64,000 bases of DNA from Acidobacteriota bacterium (GCA_027459505.1 DAIDIE010000041.1:191252-255251); one strand, 5' to 3'. Shown: positions 52,914-62,363, numbered from the stretch's first letter. A program made the numbers and translations. Notes: a model not told the origin generated them from the sequence alone.

Positions 52914-53648
52914 ATGAATCAGACGTCCTCACTGGTCGCCGAACGGGTCTGTAAAAAATTTAAGGGGAGAACCGTAGTTGACGGTGTCGACCTCGAAATT
53001 CGGCAGGGTGAAGTGGTGGGACTCCTGGGGCCTAACGGTGCTGGCAAGACCACGACCTTTCAGATGATTGTGGGTCTGCTCACGCCCGACGCCGGACGCG
53101 TCATCCTCTCCGGCGAGGACATCAGCCAGATGCCGATGTTCCAGCGCGCCCGCCGTGGTGTCAGCTACCTGCCTCAGGAGCCCTCGGTCTTTCGCAAGCT
53201 AACCGTCGAGCAAAACCTCTTTGCCATTCTGCAGACCATGAATCTGACCCAATCCGAGCAGCAACAACGCGCGGATGAACTCATTGAGCAATTGGGTCTA
53301 GGTAAATTGCGCCGCAGCCTGGGACACGAACTCTCGGGTGGAGAGCGGCGCCGCCTGGAAATCGCTCGCGGCATGGTGCTCGACCCATCCTTCATGCTGC
53401 TCGACGAACCCTTTTCTGGCATCGACCCGCGCGCTGTGCTCGATCTGCAGCGCATTATCTTCGAACTGAAACAACGCGGCATGGGCGTGCTCATCACCGA
53501 CCACAACGTGCGGGAGACCCTTGCCGTCACCGACCGGGCCTACATTATTAACGAAGGCAGAATCTTCCGTTCTGGTCCGCCGCAGTTTCTCGGCTCCGAT
53601 CCCGAAGTCAAGCGCGTTTACCTCGGAGAATCGTTTAGTCTTGTCTAG
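52914..53648 (+). CDS. lptB: LPS export ABC transporter ATPase LptB
   Basis: 244 aa. Walker [16 protein letters not shown]-loop [12 protein letters not shown], signature [14 protein letters not shown], Walker [14 protein letters not shown] and H-loop ITDHNVRE. All features are those of LptB, which drives LPS extraction from the inner membrane with LptF/G (not in window). It lies between the lptC-like gene and rpoN, an order also seen in proteobacteria. The next gene starts 12 nt after the stop. Confidence 0.93.
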   Translation: MNQTSSLVAERVCKKFKGRTVVDGVDLEIRQGEVVGLLGPNGAGKTTTFQMIVGLLTPDAGRVILSGEDISQMPMFQRARRGVSYLPQEPSVFRKLTVEQNLFAILQTMNLTQSEQQQRADELIEQLGLGKLRRSLGHELSGGERRRLEIARGMVLDPSFMLLDEPFSGIDPRAVLDLQRIIFELKQRGMGVLITDHNVRETLAVTDRAYIINEGRIFRSGPPQFLGSDPEVKRVYLGESFSLV

Positions 53649-53660
53649 AGAGCTTTATTC

Positions 53661-55322
53661 ATGAATCTCGGACCTAAACTCGTCGCCAAACCCATGCTGA
53701 AACAGACCCTGACTCCAGGGCTGGTTCAAATGGTCAGCATTCTGGCGATGAACAAGCTCGAACTCCAGGAGGCGATCACTCAGGAACTGCTGGAAAACCC
53801 GCTCCTCGACGAAGCGCAGGAAGACGGTCCCACCACCCTGGAGGAGATCCTGGCGATGGAGCAGGAATTGCGCCACGATCCTCCCGCCGACAACGAACTC
53901 CTGGCCGTCACGGCCGCCGCCGCCGGCTCCGCCAGCGATACCGAGCTTGCGCCTGAGGCTCCGCCCGATACCGGCGAGCGCTTCGAGTCTTCCGAACGCG
54001 ACAGCGCCAGCTTGGAAACCGCTCCGGAAGCCGCTCCTGATCCCGGCGCCGAGCCGGTCGCCGCCGCCGATCCCTTCGAGGAAATCGACTTCGGCAGTTT
54101 CTTCGACGAATACCTCGATCCCGGCTACCGTAGTGCTTCTGAGGTCGAAGACATCGAGAAGCCTAGCTTCGAACAATTCCTCAGCGCTCCCACCAACCTC
54201 AGCGATCACCTGCGCTGGCAACTGCAGGCCACTTCACTTACCGAGCAGGGGCGCGATGCCGCGGAAGCAATCATTGGCAATCTGGACGATGATGGCTACC
54301 TCACCGCGGAGGACGACAACAAGCGCCGTCCTCTCTCTTTAGAGGAATTGGCCGAGGCCGAGCAGCTTCCCGTCGAAGCTCTGACTAAGGGACTGGCCGT
54401 GGTGCAGGGTTTTGATCCTCCGGGCATTGCTGCTCGCGATCTGCGCGAATGCCTGCTTCTTCAGCTCAAACAGATTGCCACTCCGGACCCGCTTGCCGTG
54501 AAGCTCGTTCAGGATCATCTGGTCGATCTGCAAGGGCTCAAGTACAAAGAACTCAGCAAGACGCTCGGCGTCACCCAGGACGAAATCATGGCGGCTCTCG
54601 CCGTCATTCGCAAACTCGATCCCTACCCCGGCCGTCGCTACAATAACAACACCGCCCGCTTGATTGAGCCCGATATCTTCATCGTCAAGGGCCGCTCCGA
54701 ACGTTGTTCCATCTGCGATCGCCACGATTGCCCCAACGAGTACCGCGTCGTCACCAATGATGACGGCTTGCCGCAACTCAGCCTCAATTCCCAGTACCGC
54801 ACCATGAAGTGGGATAAGAGCCAGCGCGATGTCTCCCGCTACATCCGCGACCGCTACACCAGCGCCTTGCAGTTTCTTAAAAACCTGGAACAGCGAAAGC
54901 AGACCATTGCCCGCGTTTGCCACAGCATCATTGCCCGCCAGGGCGAATTCCTCGAGCGCGGCATCGATTACCTCAAGCCGATGATGATCAAGGAAGTGGC
55001 TGAGGAGATCGGGGTTCACCCCTCCACCGTCAGCCGCGCCGTTTCCAATAAGTACGCCCACACCCCGCAGGGCGTGCTCGAACTGCGTTTTTTCTTTACA
55101 GAATCGGTGCAGGGCGCCCGCGGCGGCGAGACCTCTTTGGTCATTCTCAAACGCCGTGTCAAAAAACTTATCGAAGACGAGAATCCTGAAAAACCCCTTA
55201 CCGACGAACAGATCACTCAAGTCCTGCGCGATCAGGGCATCGATGTCACCCGCCGCACCGTGGCCAAATACCGCGAGGATATGAACATCCCCTCCACCCA
55301 TCAGCGGCGCCGCAAGGCCTGA
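53661..55322 (+). CDS. rpoN: RNA polymerase sigma-54 factor
   Basis: 553 aa. Region I (LKQTLTPGLVQMVSILAMNK) binds activators; region II is acidic (about 55-160, Asp/Glu-rich); the core-binding region follows, and the RpoN box TRRTVAKYREDMNIPS lies near the C-terminus after the helix-turn-helix EIGVHPSTVSRAV. Directly at residue 348 there is an unusual CSICDRHDC stretch in the central region, absent from the sigma-54 proteins I recall. It directs -24/-12 promoters with bacterial enhancer-binding proteins. It is probably cotranscribed with lptB; rapZ follows after 71 bp. Confidence 0.93.
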   Translation: MNLGPKLVAKPMLKQTLTPGLVQMVSILAMNKLELQEAITQELLENPLLDEAQEDGPTTLEEILAMEQELRHDPPADNELLAVTAAAAGSASDTELAPEAPPDTGERFESSERDSASLETAPEAAPDPGAEPVAAADPFEEIDFGSFFDEYLDPGYRSASEVEDIEKPSFEQFLSAPTNLSDHLRWQLQATSLTEQGRDAAEAIIGNLDDDGYLTAEDDNKRRPLSLEELAEAEQLPVEALTKGLAVVQGFDPPGIAARDLRECLLLQLKQIATPDPLAVKLVQDHLVDLQGLKYKELSKTLGVTQDEIMAALAVIRKLDPYPGRRYNNNTARLIEPDIFIVKGRSERCSICDRHDCPNEYRVVTNDDGLPQLSLNSQYRTMKWDKSQRDVSRYIRDRYTSALQFLKNLEQRKQTIARVCHSIIARQGEFLERGIDYLKPMMIKEVAEEIGVHPSTVSRAVSNKYAHTPQGVLELRFFFTESVQGARGGETSLVILKRRVKKLIEDENPEKPLTDEQITQVLRDQGIDVTRRTVAKYREDMNIPSTHQRRRKA

Positions 55323-55393
55323 AGCCGCGGCTTACCGCTTTGATCCTCACAGCCCTTGCACCTCCCGGCTTGACCTAATATGGAAGAGCGCGA

Positions 55394-56320
55394 GTGAATG
55401 CTGCCATGTCCCGCACTAAAACTATTGCCCGCCCCGCTTCCTCTCACGCCAAGGCTCTTGAGCAACGCCATCTCGTTATCATCACCGGCATCAGTGGGTC
55501 GGGAAAAGGATCGGTGCTGAAAGTCTTCGAGGATCTCGGCTTTTACGCGGTCGATCACCTGCCCGTCGACCTGCTTTCGAAATTTGTGGAGCTCTTGCAC
55601 CACTCGCCCGAAATTGAAAAAGCGGCTCTCGTGATCGATATCCGGGAAGGGCAGCGCCTCGAAACCCTCCCCGCCAATATCAAACAATTGCGCCGTTCCG
55701 GGCTGCCCATCACGCTGCTGTTTCTGGAGGCCTCTGACGAGGTCATTAAGCGCCGCTTCAGTGAAACCCGCCGCCCTCATCCCCTGGCGGCCGATGCCAC
55801 CCTTGCGCAGGGAATTCAGGCCGAACGCAAGGCGCTGCGTCGCATTCGCGATGCCGCCGACTTGGTTGTCGATACCTCCAAGTTCAACGTGCACGAACTG
55901 CGATCCTTTATTACTGAGCGCGTCGTGCACGCGAACGCCAGCCATGCCTTGCGTATTGCCGTCAGCAGCTTCGGTTTTCGCAACGGCGTTCCCAATGATG
56001 CCGACTTGGTTTTCGATGTCCGCTTTCTACCGAATCCCAACTACATTCCTGAATTCCGCGACCGCACCGGCCGCGACGCCAAGGTGGCAAAATATATCCG
56101 CTCTTTCCCCCAGACCCGTGAATTCATGGACCGCATCGCGGAGCTGCTGAAATACCTCATTCCACACTACGTTGACGAAGGCAAAAGCTATCTGACCATC
56201 GCCTTCGGCTGTACTGGCGGACAGCACCGTTCCGTGATGATGGCCGAGACCATGGGAAAACTCCTGCAAAAAGCCGGCTACCCCACCAAGGTCACGCACC
56301 GCGATATGCCGCGGCGCTGA
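55394..56320 (+). CDS. rapZ: RNase adapter protein RapZ
   Basis: 308 aa. P-loop GISGSGKGSVLKVFEDLGF, Walker B-type region VIDIREG, and the C-terminal GCTGGQHRSVMMAE and HRDMPRR motifs of RapZ/YvcJ. It binds nucleotides and, in E. coli, guides RNase E to the small RNA GlmZ in control of glucosamine-6-phosphate supply. A GTG start with GGAAGAG ahead was chosen; an ATG four codons on is possible. The usual rpoN-hpf-ptsN-rapZ order is here reduced to rpoN-rapZ, with hpf and ptsN absent. Confidence 0.92.
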   Translation: MNAAMSRTKTIARPASSHAKALEQRHLVIITGISGSGKGSVLKVFEDLGFYAVDHLPVDLLSKFVELLHHSPEIEKAALVIDIREGQRLETLPANIKQLRRSGLPITLLFLEASDEVIKRRFSETRRPHPLAADATLAQGIQAERKALRRIRDAADLVVDTSKFNVHELRSFITERVVHANASHALRIAVSSFGFRNGVPNDADLVFDVRFLPNPNYIPEFRDRTGRDAKVAKYIRSFPQTREFMDRIAELLKYLIPHYVDEGKSYLTIAFGCTGGQHRSVMMAETMGKLLQKAGYPTKVTHRDMPRR

Positions 56321-56459
56321 CCTGCTGCGCCCCGGCGTGTCCAGAGGGACCCTGTCGCCCCCACCCACACGCGGCCTTAGCACTCACCCGGAAATGCCTT
56401 ATTGCTGCGGCCTTCGCTAGCGCTTCTCCTCGGTCCGACGTACCCTATAGGGGGTTCAT

Positions 56460-56465
56460 TACAAT
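56460..56465 (+). promoter_or_regulatory. Candidate -10 box for leaderless msbA-like transcript
   Basis: TACAAT, 5 nt before the ATG at 56471, with no ribosome binding site. No good -35 hexamer was found at 17 bp. Confidence 0.4.
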
Positions 56466-56470
56466 CATTC

Positions 56471-58336
56471 ATGGGCGATTTTTCACGACTTCTGCGCCTG
56501 GTGCGTCCCTACTGGGCTTTTTTCGCCCTGGCACTGCTGTGCATGCTGGGCTTTGGCCTGAGCGAGGCCCTTTTGGCTCTGCTGATTACGCCCATACTCG
56601 ATTCAGCACTGCGCCCGCACCACAGTTCCGGACCGGTGCCGCTGGCCAAACTGCCCTTCACCGGCAAGCCGATCTACCTGAATTCGCTGATTCCGCACTG
56701 GTTTTCCCACAACCCCGGCTCCATGGTCGCCGGAGCGCTGGTGGGAATTACTGTCGCCAAAAGCCTGTTCGATTACGCCGGCACCTACTTGGTGAACTAC
56801 ATCGGTTTCCACGCCGTCACTGACCTGCGCAACCGGCACTATGAAAAGCTGGTTTTCCTTCCCGCCACTTTCTTCCACCGCAATTCGACTGGCAAGCTTA
56901 TGTCGGCGGTGGTCAACGACATCGACCGCATTCAGGCCGCCATCTCCTACAGCGCTTCCGACGCGATGCGTCAGGGCATCACTCTGATCGCCATGCTGGC
57001 CGTCGCCATGGTGGCCAATTGGCATGGAACGGTTTTGGCGCTGCTCCTGACCCCGTTGGTGCTGATCCCCTCGGCGCGCATTGGCAAAAAGGTGCGCAGC
57101 ATCACTCGCAAGGGCCAAGACCAGCTCGCCGAAGTGCAGCACATTCTTCACGAAACCATCATCGGCAATCGCATCGTGAAAGCCTTCACGATGGAGCATC
57201 GCGAAATCCAGCGCTTTCGCGAAGCCGCCCGCCGTTTGCTCAAAGCCAATATGCGCTATGTGGTGCAGCAAGGCATCAGTTCACCCCTCATGCAGGTGTT
57301 GGGCGCCATTACGGTTGCCGCCTTCATCCTGCTGGGCCGCGGATTGATCACCCACGACCTGATGACGTTGGGCACGTCGATGACGTTCATTTACGCGCTG
57401 CAGAAGCTTTACCAGCCATTGCGCCGCATGTCCGGCATCTACAACAGCTTCCAGCAGGCCGCTGGATCGTCGCAGCGCGTCTTTGAGCACCTGGAATTGC
57501 CCGAAGAGGTCCATGAGCGTCCCGGTGCCTTGGTCCTCCGCGACTTCCAGGGAACCATCACTTTCGACAACGTTGAGTTCGCCTACGAGAGCGAACAGCC
57601 GCTGCTGCACGACATTAACCTGGAAGTAAAACGCGGCGAAGTGCTCGCCCTGGTCGGATCGAGCGGGGCAGGGAAGACTACACTGGTAAACCTCATCCCG
57701 CGCTTCTTCGATGTGACCGGGGGCGCGCTACGGATTGACGGCTACGACGTTCGCGATATCACGTTGTGCTCATTGCGCCAGAAGATTGCCTACGTCACGC
57801 AGGACACCATGCTCTTCAACGACACCGTCGTTGGTAATATCGCTTATGGTAGTCCGCATGCCACGCGTGAGCAGATCAGGGCCGCCGCGCAGGCGGCCTT
57901 GGCCGATGAATTCATCAACGCCATGCCAGAGGGTTATGACACCATGCTCGGCGAGCGCGGCCAGCGCCTCTCCGGTGGCCAGCGGCAACGGATCGCGATT
58001 GCTCGAGCCCTGCTCAAAGATGCCCCCATCCTCATTCTCGATGAGGCCACCTCGGCTCTCGACACGGAAAGCGAATTGCTCGTTCAGCGCGCCCTGACCC
58101 GCCTGATGGAGAACCGCACGGTATTCGTCATCGCCCATCGCCTTTCCACCGTACGCCGCGCCGACCGTATTATTGTCCTGGAGGGCGGCGCGATCGTCGA
58201 AACCGGTACCCATGACGAACTGATGGCGCTGAGTGGTACCTATCGTAGGCTTCATGACCTGCAGTTTGTCGATTCCGATGCGGCCGAGGAGCTTGCCGCC
58301 TCACTGCTCAACGCACCCCTCAGTGAACCCGTCTGA
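56471..58336 (+). CDS. MsbA-like ABC exporter
   Basis: 621 aa from the ATG at 56471. An N-terminal six-helix ABC exporter domain (VRPYWAFFALALLCMLGFGL and others) is followed by the nucleotide-binding domain: Walker A GSSGAGKTTLVNLIP, signature LSGGQRQRIAIARALLKD, Walker B ILILDEATSALD and H-loop FVIAHRLSTV. It is a half-transporter that works as a homodimer; lipid A flipping is plausible given the nearby LPS genes, but peptide or lipid export in general fits. The repeat copy C begins 57 bp after its stop. Confidence 0.88.
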   Translation: MGDFSRLLRLVRPYWAFFALALLCMLGFGLSEALLALLITPILDSALRPHHSSGPVPLAKLPFTGKPIYLNSLIPHWFSHNPGSMVAGALVGITVAKSLFDYAGTYLVNYIGFHAVTDLRNRHYEKLVFLPATFFHRNSTGKLMSAVVNDIDRIQAAISYSASDAMRQGITLIAMLAVAMVANWHGTVLALLLTPLVLIPSARIGKKVRSITRKGQDQLAEVQHILHETIIGNRIVKAFTMEHREIQRFREAARRLLKANMRYVVQQGISSPLMQVLGAITVAAFILLGRGLITHDLMTLGTSMTFIYALQKLYQPLRRMSGIYNSFQQAAGSSQRVFEHLELPEEVHERPGALVLRDFQGTITFDNVEFAYESEQPLLHDINLEVKRGEVLALVGSSGAGKTTLVNLIPRFFDVTGGALRIDGYDVRDITLCSLRQKIAYVTQDTMLFNDTVVGNIAYGSPHATREQIRAAAQAALADEFINAMPEGYDTMLGERGQRLSGGQRQRIAIARALLKDAPILILDEATSALDTESELLVQRALTRLMENRTVFVIAHRLSTVRRADRIIVLEGGAIVETGTHDELMALSGTYRRLHDLQFVDSDAAEELAASLLNAPLSEPV

Positions 58337-58392
58337 ACGCGACGCCTCTCGGTGTGCAGCGTCGGACGGTGCGAGGCGAATGGTCTGCCGCA

Positions 58393-58574
58393 GGAGCGAG
58401 CCACCGAGTCCTCCCTGCGGGAGGAGATCGCAGGTGGAGGGCCGCGAAATTCCGAAGGTCGGCCCCCCCGCGCGGGAGAGGAGCCCGGCATCGGCGGCTT
58501 CACGTTCTCACTGGAGAACGTGCCAGCGACCCAACGGAAAGCAATGCCGGCGGGCGGCTCAGGAGACGAGGCCG
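58393..58574. repeat. Dispersed GC-rich repeat, copy C
   Basis: Same order of blocks as copies A and B, with the hairpin CTCCCTGCGGGAG near its left end and the 70-bp 3' part nearly identical to copy B. It lies between the msbA-like gene and the end of the rhomboid gene. Confidence 0.75.
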
Positions 58575-58586
58575 TGCCTCTCTCTC

Positions 58587-59495
58587 TTAGCCCAGAATGC
58601 GTCCACCGGTCACGAGCATCAGGACAACGCAGAACGCCGTCAAACCCACACAAGCCAGCTCCACGCCCCGCCAGAGCCGCTCTTCTCGCGCCGTTTGCGA
58701 CTGCCCTGTGCCCGCCAGCCACGACAGCACGATCCCCCCAATGGCCCCGCCCACGTGTGCATGCCAATCAATGCCGGGGAATGCGAATCCAAAAACCAGG
58801 TTCAAAACCAGCCAGAACAGCGCCTGCTGGCGAATGCCTCCAGCACCCAGCAGGTGTTGCCGTCTTCCAAACACGAACAGCATGCCCAAGAGCCCAAAAA
58901 TAGCACCCGACGCGCCTAGGCTCGTTTCCCCTGCGGCACTCGACAGCAGGTACCCTGCAATCCCGCTTAAAAGATAGATGCTGACGAATTTTGATCGTCC
59001 GTAGAGCTGTTCCGTCACCGGGCCAAGGCTGTAGAGCGCGACCATGTTGAACCCGATATGCATGAGCCCGCCGTGCAGGAAGCACGCCGTTACCCACCGC
59101 CAGTACTGGCCCGTCGAGATGATCGCCCCCAGCGGCAGCGAAACCCCCAGGCGCAGCGCGGCGTGATTGGTGATATTGGTCCCGCCACTGAGTAGGATCT
59201 CCAGGATGAACATGAACAGGTTGGCGCCGATCAGGTAAGGCGTTATCAGCCGTCCCGAGCTCTGCCTGGCGTTCACCGCACGGAAACGCGAGGGCCGCGG
59301 AAAAGGTCGCGGCAGGTCTTCCCAGACCTGCAAACGCTGCCCGCAATGCGGACACTCGGGAGCGTCCACTGGCACCGGCCGTTGGCAGGATGGGCATATC
59401 CGTTGGCCAGGCGCGGCCTGCCCGGGACCAGGCTCGACGTGTACGCTGCCCGGGTCCACACTTTGATGGTTCGGATCGGAATTTGATGGGTCCAC
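58587..59495 (-). CDS. Rhomboid protease with N-terminal zinc ribbon
   Basis: 302 aa, GTG start. Residues about 34-53 form a zinc ribbon (CPSCQRPVPVDAPECPHCG), and then come six or seven hydrophobic helices. Catalytic Ser is in GETSLGASGAIFGLLGMLF and His in WHAHVGGAIGGIVLSW; the FLHGGLMHIGFNM region is the standard substrate-entry loop. It cleaves transmembrane segments within the membrane. Zinc-ribbon fusions are common in rhomboids of these bacteria. No ribosome binding site is clear. Confidence 0.88.
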   Translation of the reverse strand: MDPSNSDPNHQSVDPGSVHVEPGPGQAAPGQRICPSCQRPVPVDAPECPHCGQRLQVWEDLPRPFPRPSRFRAVNARQSSGRLITPYLIGANLFMFILEILLSGGTNITNHAALRLGVSLPLGAIISTGQYWRWVTACFLHGGLMHIGFNMVALYSLGPVTEQLYGRSKFVSIYLLSGIAGYLLSSAAGETSLGASGAIFGLLGMLFVFGRRQHLLGAGGIRQQALFWLVLNLVFGFAFPGIDWHAHVGGAIGGIVLSWLAGTGQSQTAREERLWRGVELACVGLTAFCVVLMLVTGGRILG

Positions 59496-59555
59496 GGAAT
59501 ACTCGTGGGGAGCCGTTCCGGCAGTGCGCCGGTGGTTGGCTCCCCCGGAAAGGAA

Positions 59556-60083
59556 TTAGCCGACGCGTTCAATTTTCAGGGAATTGATAACCACAGGCTG
59601 AAGTGGGCGGTCATTGCTGTCCCGCTTCACTTCCGAGATCTTCTTCACTACATCGTAGCCTTCCACCACTTTGCCGAAAATCGAGTGGCGCCGGTCAAGC
59701 CAGGGCGTGGCCGCCACGGTCACAAAAAACTGCGAGCCGTTGGTGTTCGGTCCGGCGTTCGCCATCGACAGCAGTCCGGGCTCGGAGTGGCGCAGGGAAG
59801 TGTGGAACTCGTCTTCGAACTGATATCCAGGGCCACCGATGCCGCTCCCCAGCGGATCACCTCCCTGAATCATGAAGTCCGGAATCACGCGATGGAAGAT
59901 CAACCCGTCATAAAAGGGGCGCTTTGTCTTCTGCCGCGTCTTGGGATCGGTGAACTCTTTCGAGCCCTCCGCCAGACCGGTAAAGTTGGCGACTGTCTTG
60001 GGCGCCTCCTGCTCAAACAACTGGGCCGTGAAGTCTCCCAGGGTAGTCGAAAAACGGGCGTAAAGACCGGGCTTCAATGCCAT
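59556..60083 (-). CDS. Cyclophilin-type peptidyl-prolyl isomerase
   Basis: 175 aa from the ATG at 60083 with AAAGGA ahead. Cyclophilin signatures: [40 protein letters not shown] (catalytic Arg lies in FHRV), and [18 protein letters not shown]. It catalyses cis-trans proline isomerisation in the cytoplasm (no signal peptide). It is followed by the rhomboid gene. Normal length. Confidence 0.9.
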   Translation of the reverse strand: MALKPGLYARFSTTLGDFTAQLFEQEAPKTVANFTGLAEGSKEFTDPKTRQKTKRPFYDGLIFHRVIPDFMIQGGDPLGSGIGGPGYQFEDEFHTSLRHSEPGLLSMANAGPNTNGSQFFVTVAATPWLDRRHSIFGKVVEGYDVVKKISEVKRDSNDRPLQPVVINSLKIERVG

Positions 60084-60498
60084 GAAAACGGGTTCCTTTC
60101 TAGTGCGATCACCCAAGTACCAGTCTAGCAAAGCACCGCCCAGCCACTCACACTTGAACTAAACCGTATTGCCCAAAGAGGCCACCGCTTCCGTGTCAAC
60201 TGCGCTACGAGATTACCGGGACCCGCCTTCAACCCTCCTGGCCAACTCGCCCATGCCCGGGAAGGATTGCCACTCCGCATCGAGAACCGGCAACCGCCGT
60301 ATGATTTGAGGATGCCTTCACCCTCCTTCCTGGCGCGGCCCACGGGGCAGCGTTTATTTCCCGCGGAAAACTGACACCTGACAACCCTTCCCGCTCCTTC
60401 ACGCCCAGGTGCGCGGAAGCCTTCCAGTCCGGCCCCGCCTGTGGCGCCGCGACAACTGTCTTCTTGCATTCAGCCTGTCCCAAGCCGAAACTAACCCT
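60084..60498. other. Divergent gap between cyclophilin and class IV aminotransferase
   Basis: 415 bp with no gene I can support; open frames on both strands lack start signals. It presumably holds the promoters for both neighbours. I see no clear hairpin or repeat. Confidence 0.45.
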
Positions 60499-61401
60499 AT
60501 GGTTCATTCCTTCGCGGTCCACAACGGTTCGGTGCTCCCCGCCGGCAGCATTCATTTTTCCCCGTTCCAGACCGGACTGCTCAGCGGCTGGGGTCTCTTC
60601 AGCACACTACGCATCTACCAGGCCGTCCCGTTCGAGCTCGACGCTCATGTGGATCGTCTGAAACGTGATGCCGAACTGCTGCACGTGAACATTGAACCGT
60701 GGCTTGGCGAGATTGCGCCGGCATTCGAAGCGCTCATTGACCGCAACTTGCGTCAGAAGGGCCTGCCCGCTGAGGCCATGGCCCGCGTCTACTTCATTCG
60801 CAATCGGGGAGGCCTGCTCGATGTTCCCGACCAGCGCGATTCCGACTTCCTGCTTTTTACCGCGGACCTGAAGAGCTGGGGTGCGTCCGCCAAACTGCGA
60901 ACCCAGCCTCACGGCCGCCACTCCCAGGCGCCGTTGGCCTGCACCAAGACCCTGACCTGGGCTCACAACCTCGTGCTCCTCGAAGACGCTAACCGCCAGG
61001 GCTTCGACGACGTTCTGCTGCTGAATGAGTTCGGGGAGCTTGCCGAATGCACATCGGCCAACATTTTTCTCGTCAAAGATGGTTTCTTGCTCACGCCTCC
61101 GCTGACGGCGGGGGCATTGCCAGGAATCAGCCGCAAGGTTATCCTCGACGCCTGCCACCGCGCTGGCGTTCCATGTCGCGAAGCGCGTGTGACCGTTGAT
61201 GATCTGAAGTCCGCGAGTGAGGTCTTTATCAGCTCCTCGACCCGTGAAGTGCAGCCCATTAGCCAGGTCGATCAGCAGTCGTTCCCGGTCCCCGGCCCTC
61301 TTACCCAGCGCGTGGAAGAGCTCTTTGCCGGCTACGTTCACGACTATGTCGGCTCTCATCAGAAGCCGGCCGCCGGTAGCCGCAAGGCGAGCGGGCACTA
61401 A
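60499..61401 (+). CDS. Class IV aminotransferase (BCAT/ADCL-like)
   Basis: 300 aa from the ATG at 60499. PLP fold class IV: the Lys lies in ACTKTLTWAHNLVLLEDA, followed by LLNEFGELAECTSANIFLVK and TAGALPGISRKVILD. It is shorter than and only distantly like ilvE at 25.3 kb. It may be 4-amino-4-deoxychorismate lyase (PabC, folate) or a second branched-chain or D-amino-acid aminotransferase; sequence alone does not decide. The MBL-fold gene follows after 54 bp, with its own -10 box. Confidence 0.8.
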   Translation: MVHSFAVHNGSVLPAGSIHFSPFQTGLLSGWGLFSTLRIYQAVPFELDAHVDRLKRDAELLHVNIEPWLGEIAPAFEALIDRNLRQKGLPAEAMARVYFIRNRGGLLDVPDQRDSDFLLFTADLKSWGASAKLRTQPHGRHSQAPLACTKTLTWAHNLVLLEDANRQGFDDVLLLNEFGELAECTSANIFLVKDGFLLTPPLTAGALPGISRKVILDACHRAGVPCREARVTVDDLKSASEVFISSSTREVQPISQVDQQSFPVPGPLTQRVEELFAGYVHDYVGSHQKPAAGSRKASGH

Positions 61402-61442
61402 CCAGGCGCAGGTCGCGCCGCTTCTGGGCGCCACTCGGCTTT

Positions 61443-61448
61443 TATAAT
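61443..61448 (+). promoter_or_regulatory. Candidate -10 box for leaderless MBL transcript
   Basis: TATAAT, 7 nt before the ATG at 61456. ATGGA in between is too close to serve as a ribosome binding site. Confidence 0.45.
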
Positions 61449-61455
61449 CGATGGA

Positions 61456-62217
61456 ATGACGGCCCGAATCACCCTCATTGGTGGCCCAACAGTTCTCATT
61501 GAGATCGGAGACTGGCGATTGCTTACCGATCCGACCTTCGACCCACCGGGCGAGTACCCATTACCCCACACAACGTTGGTGAAGACCGCCGGACCGGCGC
61601 GGACCCTGGACGAGATCGGCCACATCGACGTGGTCTTGTTAAGCCACGATCAGCACGCTGACAATCTGGACCATGCCGGCCGCCGTGTGCTTGAGCGCGC
61701 GACGCGCGTCATCACAACCCCGTCAGCCGCAAAACGGCTGGGGAGGCCGGCGGAAGGCTTGGCGCCCTGGGCGACAACGACTCTTTCCGGGCCGGCAAAG
61801 CCGGACCTGAACGTTACCGCTACACCTGCGCGGCACGGCCCAGTCGGTATCGAGCCCATCATCGGGGAGGTTACCGGGTTCGTCATCCAGGGCCAGCAAA
61901 TTCCAGAAATCTACATTACCGGAGATACGGTCTGGTATGAAGGTGTGTCGCAGGTGGCGCAGCGCTTTTCGCCGCGCATTCTCATTCTGTTTGCCGGTGC
62001 GGCGCGCACGCGAGGTGCATTCTCGCTGACCATGGACGTGAATGGCGCGCTGGAGACGGCATACGCGTTTCCCGAAAGTATGATCATTCCAGTCCACTGC
62101 GACGGCTGGAAACATTTTTCCCAGGGCCGCGATGATCTGGAACTCTCGTTTCAGGCGCTTGGCGTGGCGCACCGCCTTCACTTGCCGTCTGCCGGTGTGC
62201 CGCTCGAGATTGCCTGA
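61456..62217 (+). CDS. MBL-fold metallo-hydrolase, UlaG-like
   Basis: 253 aa. Metallo-beta-lactamase fold: strand LTDPTFDPPG, the metal site SHDQHADNLD, then ARHGP, ITGDTVWYEG and IPVHCDGWKHF. The metal motif is HxxHxD rather than the classical HxHxDH, so the binding site is of a variant subfamily. It probably hydrolyses a small phosphorylated or lactone substrate; none is indicated by its neighbours. It is convergent with sdhB, with a terminator between them. Confidence 0.8.
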   Translation: MTARITLIGGPTVLIEIGDWRLLTDPTFDPPGEYPLPHTTLVKTAGPARTLDEIGHIDVVLLSHDQHADNLDHAGRRVLERATRVITTPSAAKRLGRPAEGLAPWATTTLSGPAKPDLNVTATPARHGPVGIEPIIGEVTGFVIQGQQIPEIYITGDTVWYEGVSQVAQRFSPRILILFAGAARTRGAFSLTMDVNGALETAYAFPESMIIPVHCDGWKHFSQGRDDLELSFQALGVAHRLHLPSAGVPLEIA

Positions 62218-62363
62218 GAGACGACAAGATTGGTTTATACCAGCGATATTTGAGCTTTTGCTCTGACGAATGCGCTAAACGGTGTCGGAAGCCCCAGGCG
62301 CGGCGGCTAGCTCAGGAGCGATCCTGATTCGCATGACCGCGTCCACGCGCAAACTGATATTGA

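Noticed and set aside
58352-58903. Plus-strand frame over repeat copy C resembling a frame over copy B
   Set aside because: The similar translations come only from the nucleotide repeat; the frame runs into the antisense of the rhomboid gene.
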